Positions 1-6,826 of a stretch of DNA of 11,075 nt are shown here, in pieces. The DNA comes from Acidobacteriota bacterium. Its GTDB lineage: Bacteria; Acidobacteriota; Blastocatellia; Pyrinomonadales; Pyrinomonadaceae. Made by a program: the position numbers and the translations under genes. The stretch lies in assembly GCA_003222835.1 (NCBI GenBank), contig QHXE01000070.1:1-11075 (forward strand), given 5' to 3'. Each line of letters starts with the position of its first letter. Position 1 is the first letter of the stretch. The notes under the pieces are model-generated. The model did no database searches and was not told the origin of the DNA. It worked only from the letters and a program-made list of their open reading frames with translations.

Positions 1-348
1 GGCCTGTTCGATCTGCTGGCGAAAGTTGATCGTGGAACCCGAGGTGTCCAACAGCATCACCAAACTGAAAGGAGCTTCTGTTGGCTCGAATACAGCGATG
101 GGCCTCTGCACGCCGTCTTCGTAGACAACGAAATCCTTTTGAGAGAGCGTAGTGATTGCGTGTCCCTGCCGGTCCACCACGCCGACGTTCAGTTGCACCA
201 ACGACGTATCAACTTTGATAACGTCTTCCTGCGCCTGAGCGTTTACAGTCAATCCGATGGAAAGCGAGAGTGCTGAAAGACAAAGAATCAGGACCAGATG
301 CTCTGGTCGATTGCAGAGTATGCGGACAAGAGAGAACGATGAAGCCAT
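1..348 (-). CDS. VWFA-related (acidobacterial type) secreted protein, N-terminal part
   Basis: The reading frame starts at an ATG (346-348 on the complement) and stays open to the window edge, giving the first 116 residues. Residues about 17-39 form a hydrophobic export signal ending near NAQAQ, a likely signal peptidase I site. The mature part begins with VDTSLVQLNVGVVDRQG and a KDFVVYEDG stretch, then SLVMLLDTSGST. DTSGS at residues 101-105 is the DxSxS metal-binding (MIDAS) motif of a von Willebrand factor A domain. This arrangement is typical of the VWFA-related proteins abundant in Acidobacteriota. They are exported, and their role is mostly unknown (adhesion or protein binding is assumed). 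Only a weak purine stretch (GGCAGG) precedes the start. The remainder of the VWA domain lies outside the window. Confidence 0.88.
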   Translation of the reverse strand, partial: MASSFSLVRILCNRPEHLVLILCLSALSLSIGLTVNAQAQEDVIKVDTSLVQLNVGVVDRQGHAITTLSQKDFVVYEDGVQRPIAVFEPTEAPFSLVMLLDTSGSTINFRQQIEQA

Positions 349-665
349 GGCCTGCCGATTAGTAGTCTCAGATGTTTGCTGGGGTAACTGAGTATGCCTG
401 TGGCTCACTGAACTTTGCAACCGCGCGCTTCTCACCCCGAGAGGTGAACCGCTACAGCGTCAGAACCATCAAGCGGTAGCGACCAAATGATTTCCCCATT
501 CTTCCATTTGAAATACTTCCGAACTTGGAATGCTAAGGCAGTGGCAGACTCCGATAAGTAGCAAATGAACAGTAGGAAACAATGATCTGCCCGACTTGAT
601 GCTATTCCGCGGAGAGACAATTGAATATAATCCCCACACCTTAAAGATGGGGAGTTCCTCCCACG
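349..665. other. Divergent intergenic region with possible promoters
   Basis: These 317 bases separate two divergent genes. No convincing ORF or RNA gene is visible. On the plus strand a perfect TATAAT lies at 626-631 without a well-spaced -35 box: the nearest, TTGATG at 596-601, is 24 bases away. A GGGGAG Shine-Dalgarno-like run at about 649-654 precedes the ATG at 666. On the minus strand TTGCAA (complement of 414-419) followed after 18 bases by CATACT is a weak promoter candidate for the VWFA gene. Confidence 0.4.
626..631 (+). promoter_or_regulatory. Possible -10 box upstream of the zinc-ribbon protein
   Basis: This is a perfect TATAAT, 35 bases before the ATG at 666. No -35 element is present at the standard 16-18 base spacing, so the call rests on the -10 box alone. 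Confidence 0.3.
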
Positions 666-1154
666 ATGCACCATCCTAACTTCTGCGCTGAATGCGGGGC
701 GCAACTAAAACGAAAAGGTTGGGGTGTCTGGAAAAGCCGCAACTTCTGTGAAGACTGCGTACGCCGCGAGGGTAAGAACGGAGTGGTATGGTCACTGACG
801 GCCATCGCAGTGATTGCGATTTCAGCGTTCGCATTGGGCCGATATCTACGCCCCGCACCACCGCCTTTGATCATTGAGCGCGCGTCGAACTCGCCGTTGT
901 CGGATTTGCCGGTAAACGCGAACGAACCTGCGCGCAAGTCCAACCATGACGACGATTCAACCAAAGACCCATCTCGTGTCGCGCAGTCTACGGACGACCC
1001 GGTCTATATTTGTGGCGCCCGCACGAAGAAAGGCACGCCATGTCGCCGACGCGTACATTTTGCCGGCGAACGCTGCTTTCAACACAAAGGCATGCCGGCG
1101 ATGTTGCCGGTCGATAAACTGATCATAAAAGGCGCCGGCTCGTCGAAACAATGA
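666..1154 (+). CDS. Zinc-ribbon, single-TM protein with C-terminal Cys/His motif
   Basis: The 162-residue product has three parts. Residues 7-31 hold two Cys pairs (CAEC at 7-10, CEDC at 28-31), a short zinc ribbon. Residues about 40-58 (VWSLTAIAVIAISAFALG) form one transmembrane helix. After a polar, Asp/Ser-rich linker, residues 117-140 read CGARTKKGTPCRRRV followed by CFQH, with C117, C126, C137 and H140 able to bind a second zinc. This C-terminal pattern resembles the small DUF5763-like Cys/His domain (CxAxTKKGxxC...CxxH) found in many uncharacterised proteins. The start follows a GGGGAG run at an 11-base spacing. The topology is probably ribbon in the cytoplasm and Cys/His module outside, or the reverse. 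No enzyme motif was found, and the function is unknown. Confidence 0.75.
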   Translation: MHHPNFCAECGAQLKRKGWGVWKSRNFCEDCVRREGKNGVVWSLTAIAVIAISAFALGRYLRPAPPPLIIERASNSPLSDLPVNANEPARKSNHDDDSTKDPSRVAQSTDDPVYICGARTKKGTPCRRRVHFAGERCFQHKGMPAMLPVDKLIIKGAGSSKQ

Positions 1155-1244
1155 TCTGATTCGCGTCGTGAGTCTGACAAGTGGCTCGTCTTTGAGGCCG
1201 TGCAAGTTCGATGTTACGATCAGCCGAGAATTGGAGATCAAATC

Positions 1245-1827
1245 ATGCAGGTCCTGGAACGAACGATTGAAGTCAGCTTTTCACCGTTGCTCCGCCGCTA
1301 CACACTCGAAGAATTTTGGGAACTTCCCGATCCCGAGGATCGCTCACACTATGATCTGATTGGAGGTCAGCTATATATGGTCCCGCCACCTGATCCGCTG
1401 CATGGAAGTGTTGATTCACGTCTCACCAAATCGCGAAGTTCTCCACCCGCGCGAAGGGATTTACCGAGTCGTTGGGTTAGCGACCTACCTTGACCCAGAC
1501 ATGATGTATGTATCGGAAGATTTAATTAGGAGCATGGGAAAGAAGCGCACCTCAGCCGATATTGTGTTTGAATACTCGTCGAAGAGCACAGCCAGCTACG
1601 ATCAAACTACCAAAGCCGATACGTATTTGGCTCTGGGAGTGCGAGAACTCTGGCTCATCGATTCAGAGAATGTCCTTATTGAAGTGCGCAACGCGCGAAT
1701 GCACGAGCGTCAGCCGGTTTGGGAGATTCGCCGTTATGGAAAAGGCGAGTGGGCAGAATCTGAAGTTCTTAAAGGTTGGCGGGTCTCCGTGAACGAATTG
1801 TTCGAAGGTTTAAGCTTGAACCTATGA
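1245..1827 (+). pseudogene. Uma2 family (DUF820) endonuclease, frameshifted
   Basis: Two frames together make one Uma2 protein. The first begins at ATG 1245 after a GGAG (1232-1235, 9-base spacing) and encodes MQVLERTIEV through DLIGGQLYMVPPP and HGSVDSRLTKS. From about 1430 homology moves to the next frame (REVLHPREGIY, TYLDPDMMYVSEDL) and runs to the stop at 1827. The PD-(D/E)xK-type residues are visible: D in LDPDMMYVS, E in DIVFEYSSKST, K in TKADTYLALGVRELWLID. Uma2 proteins usually have some 10-15 residues between the RLxKS-like and the VxHPRxxIY-like segments, but here the two abut. This suggests a short deletion whose length is not a multiple of three. The intact 3' half could be translated alone from ATG 1360, but it would lack the N-terminal fold. 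A sequencing error would explain the shift but not the shortening. Confidence 0.8.
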
Positions 1828-2760
1828 TCTTCGCCGAGAAGAACGCCGGTGAGTTCGTTGCTCCGGTGGTTCTGCCATTCGAGCGATCTCCGGATTCAAT
1901 TTCCCGGTCTCACTAAGCAACGGCAGCAGTCGTTTGTCCGGCATCAGGAACGCCGCGCGCAGTGGCACCGGACGTGCGCCCGGGCGCGTGACCACGCCAC
2001 AGCGCACGCCGCGCACTTCCTGAATCCAGGCCGCGAACTCTTCGGCGTTTCCGATGGTGGCCGACAATAAGAGCATCCGAATGCGCGGCGGGGTCAGGAT
2101 GATCGCCTCTTCCCAGACATGGCCTCGATCTTCATCAGCCAGGTAGTGCGCTTCGTCGAAGACAACCAGGTCCGCGCGCACCTCTTCACTGCCGCGCAAC
2201 GCGTCGAATAATTGATTGCGAAAAATCTCAGTCGTGCCGACAATGAGCGGCGCGTTTGAATTCTCTTTGCGATCGCCGGTGAGAATGCCGACGCGCTCTG
2301 GTCCAAACTCCTCGCCGAACTCCGCATACTTTGAATTTGTCAGCGCTTTGAGCGGCGTGGTGTACCAGGCGCGCTTTCCTGCGTCGAGCAATCGCCGAAT
2401 TTCTTCGCGCGCTATCCAGGTCTTGCCGCTGCCGGTGGGCGCGGTAACTAACACATCTTCAAATTCGAGTGCCGCCAGAGCTTCGATTTGAAATGGATCA
2501 GGTTTGAAAGCCGCTCGTTTCGGCGAGCCAATACCCGATAGCAGCTCGCGCAATTCGCGTCCGTAACTTCCAGTGGACGGCGGCAGGCTCCCGAGCGAAC
2601 CTGATTTTTGCGCTCGGGTTGATTCCACGTCGCGCAGCTTTGATTTGTTCCGAGCGTTCGGTTGGTCGCGAGTTCTGCCTTTCCGTTTTCCATCGTGATG
2701 ACGATTTCCGCGTGAGCGTATCATGCCGACATTGTATGCCAAGCTCCACGCGCGCGACAT
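1822..2760 (-). CDS. DExH (Ski2-like) RNA/DNA helicase, C-terminally truncated
   Basis: The 312-residue product contains only the first RecA-like domain of a superfamily 2 helicase. Residues 1-60 are basic and disordered. F90-Q91 fits the Q motif, TAPTGSGKT at 106-114 is Walker A, TPLKAL at 135-140 is motif Ia, VGTTEIFRNQLF near 174 is motif Ib, DEAH at 202-205 is Walker B, and SAT at 233-235 is motif III. After LMPDKRLLPLLSETGKLNPEIARMAE the protein ends in an Arg/Ser-rich tail. The second RecA domain with motifs IV-VI, needed for ATP-driven unwinding, is absent, and the DNA beyond the stop is the antisense of the Uma2 gene. Full-length relatives are about twice this size or more. The gene is therefore a remnant or a dominant-negative-like fragment. 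An alternative start is the ATG at residue 13 (2724), and neither start has a strong ribosome binding site. Confidence 0.8.
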   Translation of the reverse strand: MSRAWSLAYNVGMIRSRGNRHHDGKRKGRTRDQPNARNKSKLRDVESTRAQKSGSLGSLPPSTGSYGRELRELLSGIGSPKRAAFKPDPFQIEALAALEFEDVLVTAPTGSGKTWIAREEIRRLLDAGKRAWYTTPLKALTNSKYAEFGEEFGPERVGILTGDRKENSNAPLIVGTTEIFRNQLFDALRGSEEVRADLVVFDEAHYLADEDRGHVWEEAIILTPPRIRMLLLSATIGNAEEFAAWIQEVRGVRCGVVTRPGARPVPLRAAFLMPDKRLLPLLSETGKLNPEIARMAEPPEQRTHRRSSRRRS

Positions 2761-2888
2761 CTTAGGGGCTTCGGTTGCGGCTAACTTCGCGGTGTCTTAG
2801 TATCTTCAAATGACCGAATTACTAAATAAGAAAGGATGAGTTTCGCAACGCAGCGCGCAGGCGCGGCGTCTAAATTGGTCGTTCATTC

Positions 2889-4004
2889 ATGATGGCAATG
2901 CTGGATTTTACAGATTCGGGCGGGCTCTTCGAGAACTTTGAAGTCAATCGCGAGCCAACCTGGCCAAAGTTCAAGTGGCTGATTGCTCAATCGGCCGCGT
3001 GGCACGTGCTCGTGATTACGTGTGTCTTACTGATTCCGCCGGTTCGCAACGCGCTGAGCCTCGCGATGATTTTTTCTGGCGGACGCTTCGTCGATAAGCC
3101 TTACAACAAGACCGAGATCGGCGACGCCGACATTACCGAACTCAGCTTTGAGAAATTCCATTACCCGGAAGGTTATTTCGCGATGGATCAGCAGGGGATG
3201 CCGAACCCAACGCCTCAATTTCTCGGCTCATCCTTCACGCCACGGAGTTTCAAACCAGTGCCTGTCTACAGTCCTTCGCCAACGCCGATGCCTTCGCCGA
3301 CGGCTACTCCCTCGCCGGCGATTGCCGCCAACAAACTGCCTGATGCCACAGCGAAACCGTCCGCGACCCCAAAGACTGCGGATGACAAGGCGGCAGAAAA
3401 AGCGCAGCAACGTTTGGAGTCGGCGTCCAAAGCCACCGGAATTGAATTGCCCCAGGAGGGCGAAGTCAACAAGACACCATTCAAGGATTTGGCGGCTTAT
3501 GCCACTGACTTGAAGAACCAGGGCAAGCTCGACTTTGAAAAGCCGTTCGAGATTTCGATTGATACCGAGCTGAACAAGGAAGGGAAACTGATAAATCCGA
3601 AAGTAACTAAAAAGACGGGCGACCCGAATCTCGCCGATCTCGGTAGCAGATTGGTGGCCGCGATGAATGACAGTGGCATCTTGTTTTATCTGAAAAGGAT
3701 TAATGAAGACAAACCTGGCACGAAGGTCACGTTTACCATTAAGCAGGATGGGAATGAAGTTGTGGCAACGGTCGAATCAGAAGTGGCGTCGGTGGTCAGC
3801 GCGCGCCAACTCTCAAACGCTTTCAGTCTGATGCTGGACGTGGGCGCCGAATCGCGCAAAGGCAAAGACGAAGAAATTCTTCTCAGAAGCACGACGGTTT
3901 CTCCTGACGGCAAGAAAGTAGTTTTCAAACTGAACATGGCACATCAGGACGTCGTCGATATAGTCAAACGTGGGATGGAGCCGTCTCCCACGGCTTCGCC
4001 TTGA
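2889..4004 (+). CDS. Single-pass membrane protein with Pro-rich linker and TonB-C-like end
   Basis: The 371-residue protein has a cytoplasmic N-terminus with a WPKFKW segment, one membrane helix at about residues 31-50 (LIAQSAAWHVLVITCVLLIP), and a linker at about 104-162 rich in Pro, Ser, Thr and Ala (for example SPSPTPMPSPTATPSP). A Lys/Glu/Ala-rich helix at about 163-185 follows, then a folded C-terminal half. Residues about 219-262 (FEISIDTELNKEGKLINPKV, KKTGDPNLADLGSRLVAAM) resemble the beta-strand/helix pattern of TonB C-terminal domains, where a variable 'GK(I/V)' strand is followed by a 'SGDP.LD' turn. The layout matches an energy-transducing TonB-like periplasm-spanning protein, but no ExbB/ExbD or receptor genes are nearby. 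Possible starts are ATG 2889, 2892 and 2898, all with weak ribosome binding sites. The TonB-like assignment is an inference; the topology is clear. Confidence 0.6.
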   Translation: MMAMLDFTDSGGLFENFEVNREPTWPKFKWLIAQSAAWHVLVITCVLLIPPVRNALSLAMIFSGGRFVDKPYNKTEIGDADITELSFEKFHYPEGYFAMDQQGMPNPTPQFLGSSFTPRSFKPVPVYSPSPTPMPSPTATPSPAIAANKLPDATAKPSATPKTADDKAAEKAQQRLESASKATGIELPQEGEVNKTPFKDLAAYATDLKNQGKLDFEKPFEISIDTELNKEGKLINPKVTKKTGDPNLADLGSRLVAAMNDSGILFYLKRINEDKPGTKVTFTIKQDGNEVVATVESEVASVVSARQLSNAFSLMLDVGAESRKGKDEEILLRSTTVSPDGKKVVFKLNMAHQDVVDIVKRGMEPSPTASP

Positions 4005-4091
4005 TTTGGAGTGCGGCCACGACGCCGTTTTGGCTCGCCGTCGAGAGATTGCCCTATTAGGATTGCCCATTAGTGAAATGAGGTAACCGCC

Positions 4092-4667
4092 ATGCAAAGA
4101 AGATTCGCCTCGTTTGCGTTTTCATTCGTCGCTGCCCTCTTCTTCGCTTGCGCCGGCCCGCCCCAACCAGTTGAACAACAGCCCGCGGCCACACCGAAGG
4201 AGGAAAAAGTGGGACTTAACGCATCCAGTACTGCCTTCAAGGAAGGCGAACCGATTCCAAAGCAATACACTTGCGATGGCATCAACATCTCGCCGCCGCT
4301 GGAGTGGACCGGCGTGCCAAAGACGGCAAAGACGCTCGCGATCATTTGCGACGATCCCGACGCGCCCGCGGGCACCTGGGTGCATTGGGTGCTCTACAAT
4401 CTGCCGGCTGACAAGATTGGTTTGATCGAGAACACGCCGGCGACTGAAGCACTTCCAGGCGGCGGCATGCAGGGCACCAACGACTTTAAGAAGATTGGCT
4501 ACGGCGGTCCCTGCCCGCCAAGCGGCACGCATCGTTACTTCTTCAAAGTCTACGCGCTCGATTCGGAGCTTCCTTTAAGGCCTGGCGCTACCAAAGCTGA
4601 TTTAGAAAAAGCGATGGAAGGGCATGTCGTGACGCAGGGACAGTTGATGGGAAAATATGGGCGGTAG
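4092..4667 (+). CDS. YbhB/YbcL family (PEBP, Raf kinase inhibitor-like) lipoprotein
   Basis: The 191-residue protein starts with a lipoprotein signal (MQRRFASFAFSFVAALFFAC). C20 is the likely lipidated residue, although the lipobox FFAC is not canonical. A short Pro/Gln-rich tether follows, and the PEBP fold spans about 40-191. Family signatures are clear: YTCDGINISPPLEW at 59-72, DDPDAPAGTWVHWVLYNLP at 87-105 and GYGGPCPPSGTHRYFFKVYALD at 136-157, which together form the anion/phospholipid head-group pocket. Bacterial PEBP proteins bind small anionic ligands, but their physiological role is poorly defined. A GAGG a few bases upstream of the ATG supports this start. The gene is convergent with the downstream nucleotidase, leaving 32 bases between the stops. 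Membrane anchoring suggests it works at the periplasmic face. Confidence 0.92.
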   Translation: MQRRFASFAFSFVAALFFACAGPPQPVEQQPAATPKEEKVGLNASSTAFKEGEPIPKQYTCDGINISPPLEWTGVPKTAKTLAIICDDPDAPAGTWVHWVLYNLPADKIGLIENTPATEALPGGGMQGTNDFKKIGYGGPCPPSGTHRYFFKVYALDSELPLRPGATKADLEKAMEGHVVTQGQLMGKYGR

Positions 4668-4699
4668 TCCAGGGACATGCCTGAACGTTCAGCGTCTGT

Positions 4700-6388
4700 T
4701 CAACCTGCTCCCACGATACGCCAGTTGGCATTGGATTGAGTGGGAACCGTCTTGTGCTTCTCTACCCAATCGATAATCAACTCCCGCACTTCTTCGCTTG
4801 AGCGATACACTACCGGCGCGCCTTTGTACATCGTGTAGTTCCCACCGCCGTTGACACGATAGTTATTCGTTACCACGCGCAGCTTCTGTTCCGGCGCCAA
4901 TGGCCGGCCTTTGAATTTCAAATTCTGAATCCGCTGTCCAAAAGGCTTGGTGAGATCGATGTCGTAAGTCACGCCTGCGGCCATATCGAAGTTGTAGCCG
5001 GGAACGCGCTGATCGATCAGTTCCGCGAGGCTTTTTCCCTGTTCGTATTCGCGAAAGTACTGGGCGGAATGCTCCAGAGCCTCCTTCAACTGCTGGCCGG
5101 TCAGTTCCAAAGTAACGAGTGTGTTTTCGTATTCGTACAGACCGGCGATATTGCGCACCGTAACTTTGCCTTTCGGAATGCGCGCCTCCGGATTGAAGCA
5201 TGCCGCCATTGAAACGTCGGCGTTCCCGGCTTCGAGCTGCACACGTTGAATCAGATCGATGATCGCAGTATCGCGAAAGCGGCAGTCGCGCGCCGTCAAT
5301 TCTTCTGAAGATTCGCCGATCGCGCGACCCAGCCAATCCTGCGTTTCCTTGTCATAAGGCTCGCCAAGTTTCGCGATTTCCGGATCGAGCGTCGTCTTTT
5401 CGGTGACTGGAATTGTCCGCGCCGAGTTTGCGATCACGTGCCAGCGTCCGCCAACCTGTTCCAAATACAAATCCACCCGCGCCACATGGCTGGCCCAACG
5501 ATTTGCCTGCGTCAGCAACACGCCGTTGACCACCAGCGAAGAGACTTCGCGATGCGTGTGGCCCAACAGGATTATGTCCACGCCCGGCACATGGCGCGCA
5601 ATCGCAATCGCGGCGTTTTCGTTGGGCACTTGTGAAGGATTGATTTGGCCCGTGCGCAAATCCTCTTCGATACCCATGTGCATCGCGATGACGACGAGGT
5701 CGACTTTCTCACTATTGCGCAAGACAGCGACCCACTTTCTGGCTTCGCTGACGGTCTCGTGAAATTCCAGGCCAGCGTAGTTGGGCACGTTTTCCCAGTT
5801 GGGAATCCCCGGCGTCGTCAGTCCCAAGACGCCCATGCGAACACCGCTGACTTCTTTGACGATATACGGCTTATAGTGAGTGCGGGGGGTGCCTTTATCA
5901 TAAGTATTCGCCGATAGCCACGGAAACTTTGCTTCGCTGCGCGCTTTCTCCAGAACGTTCAAGCCGAAATTGTATTCGTGATTGCCGACCGTCATCGCGT
6001 CGTAATGCAGAGCGTTCATCGCCAGCATCATCGGATCGGGCGGCGTGTTGTTGCGCTTGTTGTGAAAGTACTCGAGCGGCGTTCCCTGAATCGTGTCGCC
6101 TGAATCGATCAATAAGAGGTCAGGATCATTCTTCCGCGCTTCTTTGACCAGCGTCGCAACTTTTGCGATCCCAACGTTGTCGTATTTGTTCGTGTAGTAA
6201 TCAATCGGAAAGATGCGGCCGTGCATGTCAGTCGTGCTGAGGATGACAATATGCGCGCGCGCGGGCGCGCTTGCCCGGCCCGCGATCGAGAGCAGAACGG
6301 CTAAGGTTATCGTGAGAGTGGGTGCGGCAATTCTAAATAAAGTTATCCAGCCGCGTTTAGTTCTTTGCGGAGTCAATAGTTCGGCCAT
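4700..6388 (-). CDS. CpdB-like 2',3'-cyclic phosphodiesterase / 3'(5')-nucleotidase, exported
   Basis: The 562-residue enzyme has an N-terminal signal or anchor (hydrophobic about 17-37, then ASAPARA). The calcineurin-like metallophosphatase domain carries the full metal-site set: D54 and H56 in TTDMHG, D98 in DSGDTIQG, N136-H137 in GNHEYNFG, H237 in AMHMG, and H277 and H279 in GHTH. A 5_nucleotid_C substrate-binding domain occupies about 350-530, with NNYRVNGGGNY. The DYYTN after the first motif is like CpdB (DYYKD) rather than UshA. Such enzymes hydrolyse 2',3'-cyclic nucleotides and 3'-nucleotides in the periplasm to salvage nucleosides and phosphate. The exact substrate cannot be read from sequence. 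The protein is shorter than E. coli CpdB (about 650). The gene is monocistronic, preceded by a 438-base gap carrying the palindromic element. The ATG at 6388 lacks a strong ribosome binding site. Confidence 0.9.
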   Translation of the reverse strand: MAELLTPQRTKRGWITLFRIAAPTLTITLAVLLSIAGRASAPARAHIVILSTTDMHGRIFPIDYYTNKYDNVGIAKVATLVKEARKNDPDLLLIDSGDTIQGTPLEYFHNKRNNTPPDPMMLAMNALHYDAMTVGNHEYNFGLNVLEKARSEAKFPWLSANTYDKGTPRTHYKPYIVKEVSGVRMGVLGLTTPGIPNWENVPNYAGLEFHETVSEARKWVAVLRNSEKVDLVVIAMHMGIEEDLRTGQINPSQVPNENAAIAIARHVPGVDIILLGHTHREVSSLVVNGVLLTQANRWASHVARVDLYLEQVGGRWHVIANSARTIPVTEKTTLDPEIAKLGEPYDKETQDWLGRAIGESSEELTARDCRFRDTAIIDLIQRVQLEAGNADVSMAACFNPEARIPKGKVTVRNIAGLYEYENTLVTLELTGQQLKEALEHSAQYFREYEQGKSLAELIDQRVPGYNFDMAAGVTYDIDLTKPFGQRIQNLKFKGRPLAPEQKLRVVTNNYRVNGGGNYTMYKGAPVVYRSSEEVRELIIDWVEKHKTVPTQSNANWRIVGAG

Positions 6389-6436
6389 TTGATTACAGCG
6401 CAGGAAAGTTTACCACACGCGAGGCGACGATTCCTT

Positions 6437-6461
6437 CCAGTGCGCCAAGAATTTGTAGGTA
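6437..6461 (+). repeat. Left terminal inverted repeat of the palindromic element
   Basis: These 25 bases are the exact reverse complement of 6710-6734. The match stops on both sides: T versus C outside, A versus G inside. Confidence 0.9.
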
Positions 6462-6709
6462 AGTCCGGGCGTAACGATGCCGTCTCATTCTCACTCTGCT
6501 TTAGGAGTCTGTCGGGAAATCCCGTAGGGATGCAATGTTTATAGAAAAGCTCGAACCGATTGATCCCGGAGAGCCCATTCATGGGCGAACGATAGTCGGT
6601 TGCGCTCCTAAAGGAGCAACTACATCTCAATTGTGCCTACCCTTCTATAGACATTTCTCCGCTACGCGGTTTTTCCGACAGATTGCTAAAGCAGGGTGTG
6701 AATGAAAGC

Positions 6710-6734
6710 TACCTACAAATTCTTGGCGCACTGG
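6710..6734 (-). repeat. Right terminal inverted repeat of the palindromic element
   Basis: Exact reverse complement of 6437-6461, beginning TACCTACAAA and ending GCGCACTGG on the plus strand. Confidence 0.9.
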
Positions 6735-6749
6735 GTTCCCTCAACGTTT

Positions 6750-6779
6750 TTGCGTTTTCGCTTTCTTCTTGATTATGAT
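6750..6779 (+). promoter_or_regulatory. Possible sigma-70-type promoter for the acyl-CoA dehydrogenase run
   Basis: TTGCGT at 6750-6755 and TATGAT at 6774-6779 are separated by 18 bases, which would start transcription about 40 bases before the ATG at 6827. The promoter would lie just outside the right end of the palindromic element. The sequence match is moderate, and Acidobacteriota promoter consensus is assumed to resemble the general one. Confidence 0.3.
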
Positions 6780-6826
6780 GAAGATTCAAGATCGACCAGC
6801 AAAATCTTTCCGGCGGATCGGCCATC

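Larger units (their letters stand above)
6437..6734. mobile_element. 298-bp palindromic MITE/REP-like element
   Basis: The ends are perfect 25-base inverted repeats: 6437-6461 reads CCAGTGCGCC...GTAGGTA and 6710-6734 is its exact reverse complement. Inside are further mirrored blocks. CTGCTTTAG (6496-6504) pairs with CTAAAGCAG (6686-6694), TCTGTCGG (6508-6515) with CCGACAGA (6675-6682), and a 13-base block (6534-6546) with 6643-6655 at 12 of 13 positions. Compact hairpins sit within: ATCCC-gta-GGGAT (6519-6531), GCCCAT-tc-ATGGGC (6573-6586) inside an AACCGA/TCGGTT stem (6554-6559, 6596-6601), GCTCC-taaa-GGAGC (6604-6617) and CCGC-tac-GCGG (6659-6669). It encodes no protein and has no clear target-site duplication. 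A non-autonomous mobile element or REP/BIME-type repeat is the best reading; a structured RNA is possible. Confidence 0.7.
6389..6826. other. Intergenic gap holding a palindromic element and a promoter candidate
   Basis: This 438-base stretch lies between the divergent nucleotidase and acyl-CoA dehydrogenase genes. Most of it (6437-6734) is the palindromic element listed separately. The last 90 bases hold a possible promoter for the acyl-CoA dehydrogenase. No believable protein-coding gene is present: the 85-codon minus-strand frame at 6373-6630 lies across the repeat and has no recognisable product. Confidence 0.6.

Noticed and set aside
631..653. A TCCCCA/TGGGGA stem that would hide the Shine-Dalgarno of the zinc-ribbon gene.
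   Set aside because: The left arm overlaps the TATAAT box, so a transcript starting from that promoter would not contain it. It is also only 6 pairs around an 11-base loop.
1360..1827. Treating the 3' part of the Uma2 locus as an independent gene.
   Set aside because: Its first 20 or so residues are an out-of-frame reading of the upstream Uma2 sequence. Only residues from about 1430 on match the family, so it is half of a broken gene.
4681..4692. The perfect palindrome CTGAACGTTCAG between two convergent genes, considered as a bidirectional terminator.
   Set aside because: It has no loop and no T-run on either side, and it is short enough to occur by chance.
6373..6630. An 85-codon minus-strand frame in the palindromic element.
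   Set aside because: It overlaps the nucleotidase start, runs across repeat sequence, and shows no domain or coding pattern.
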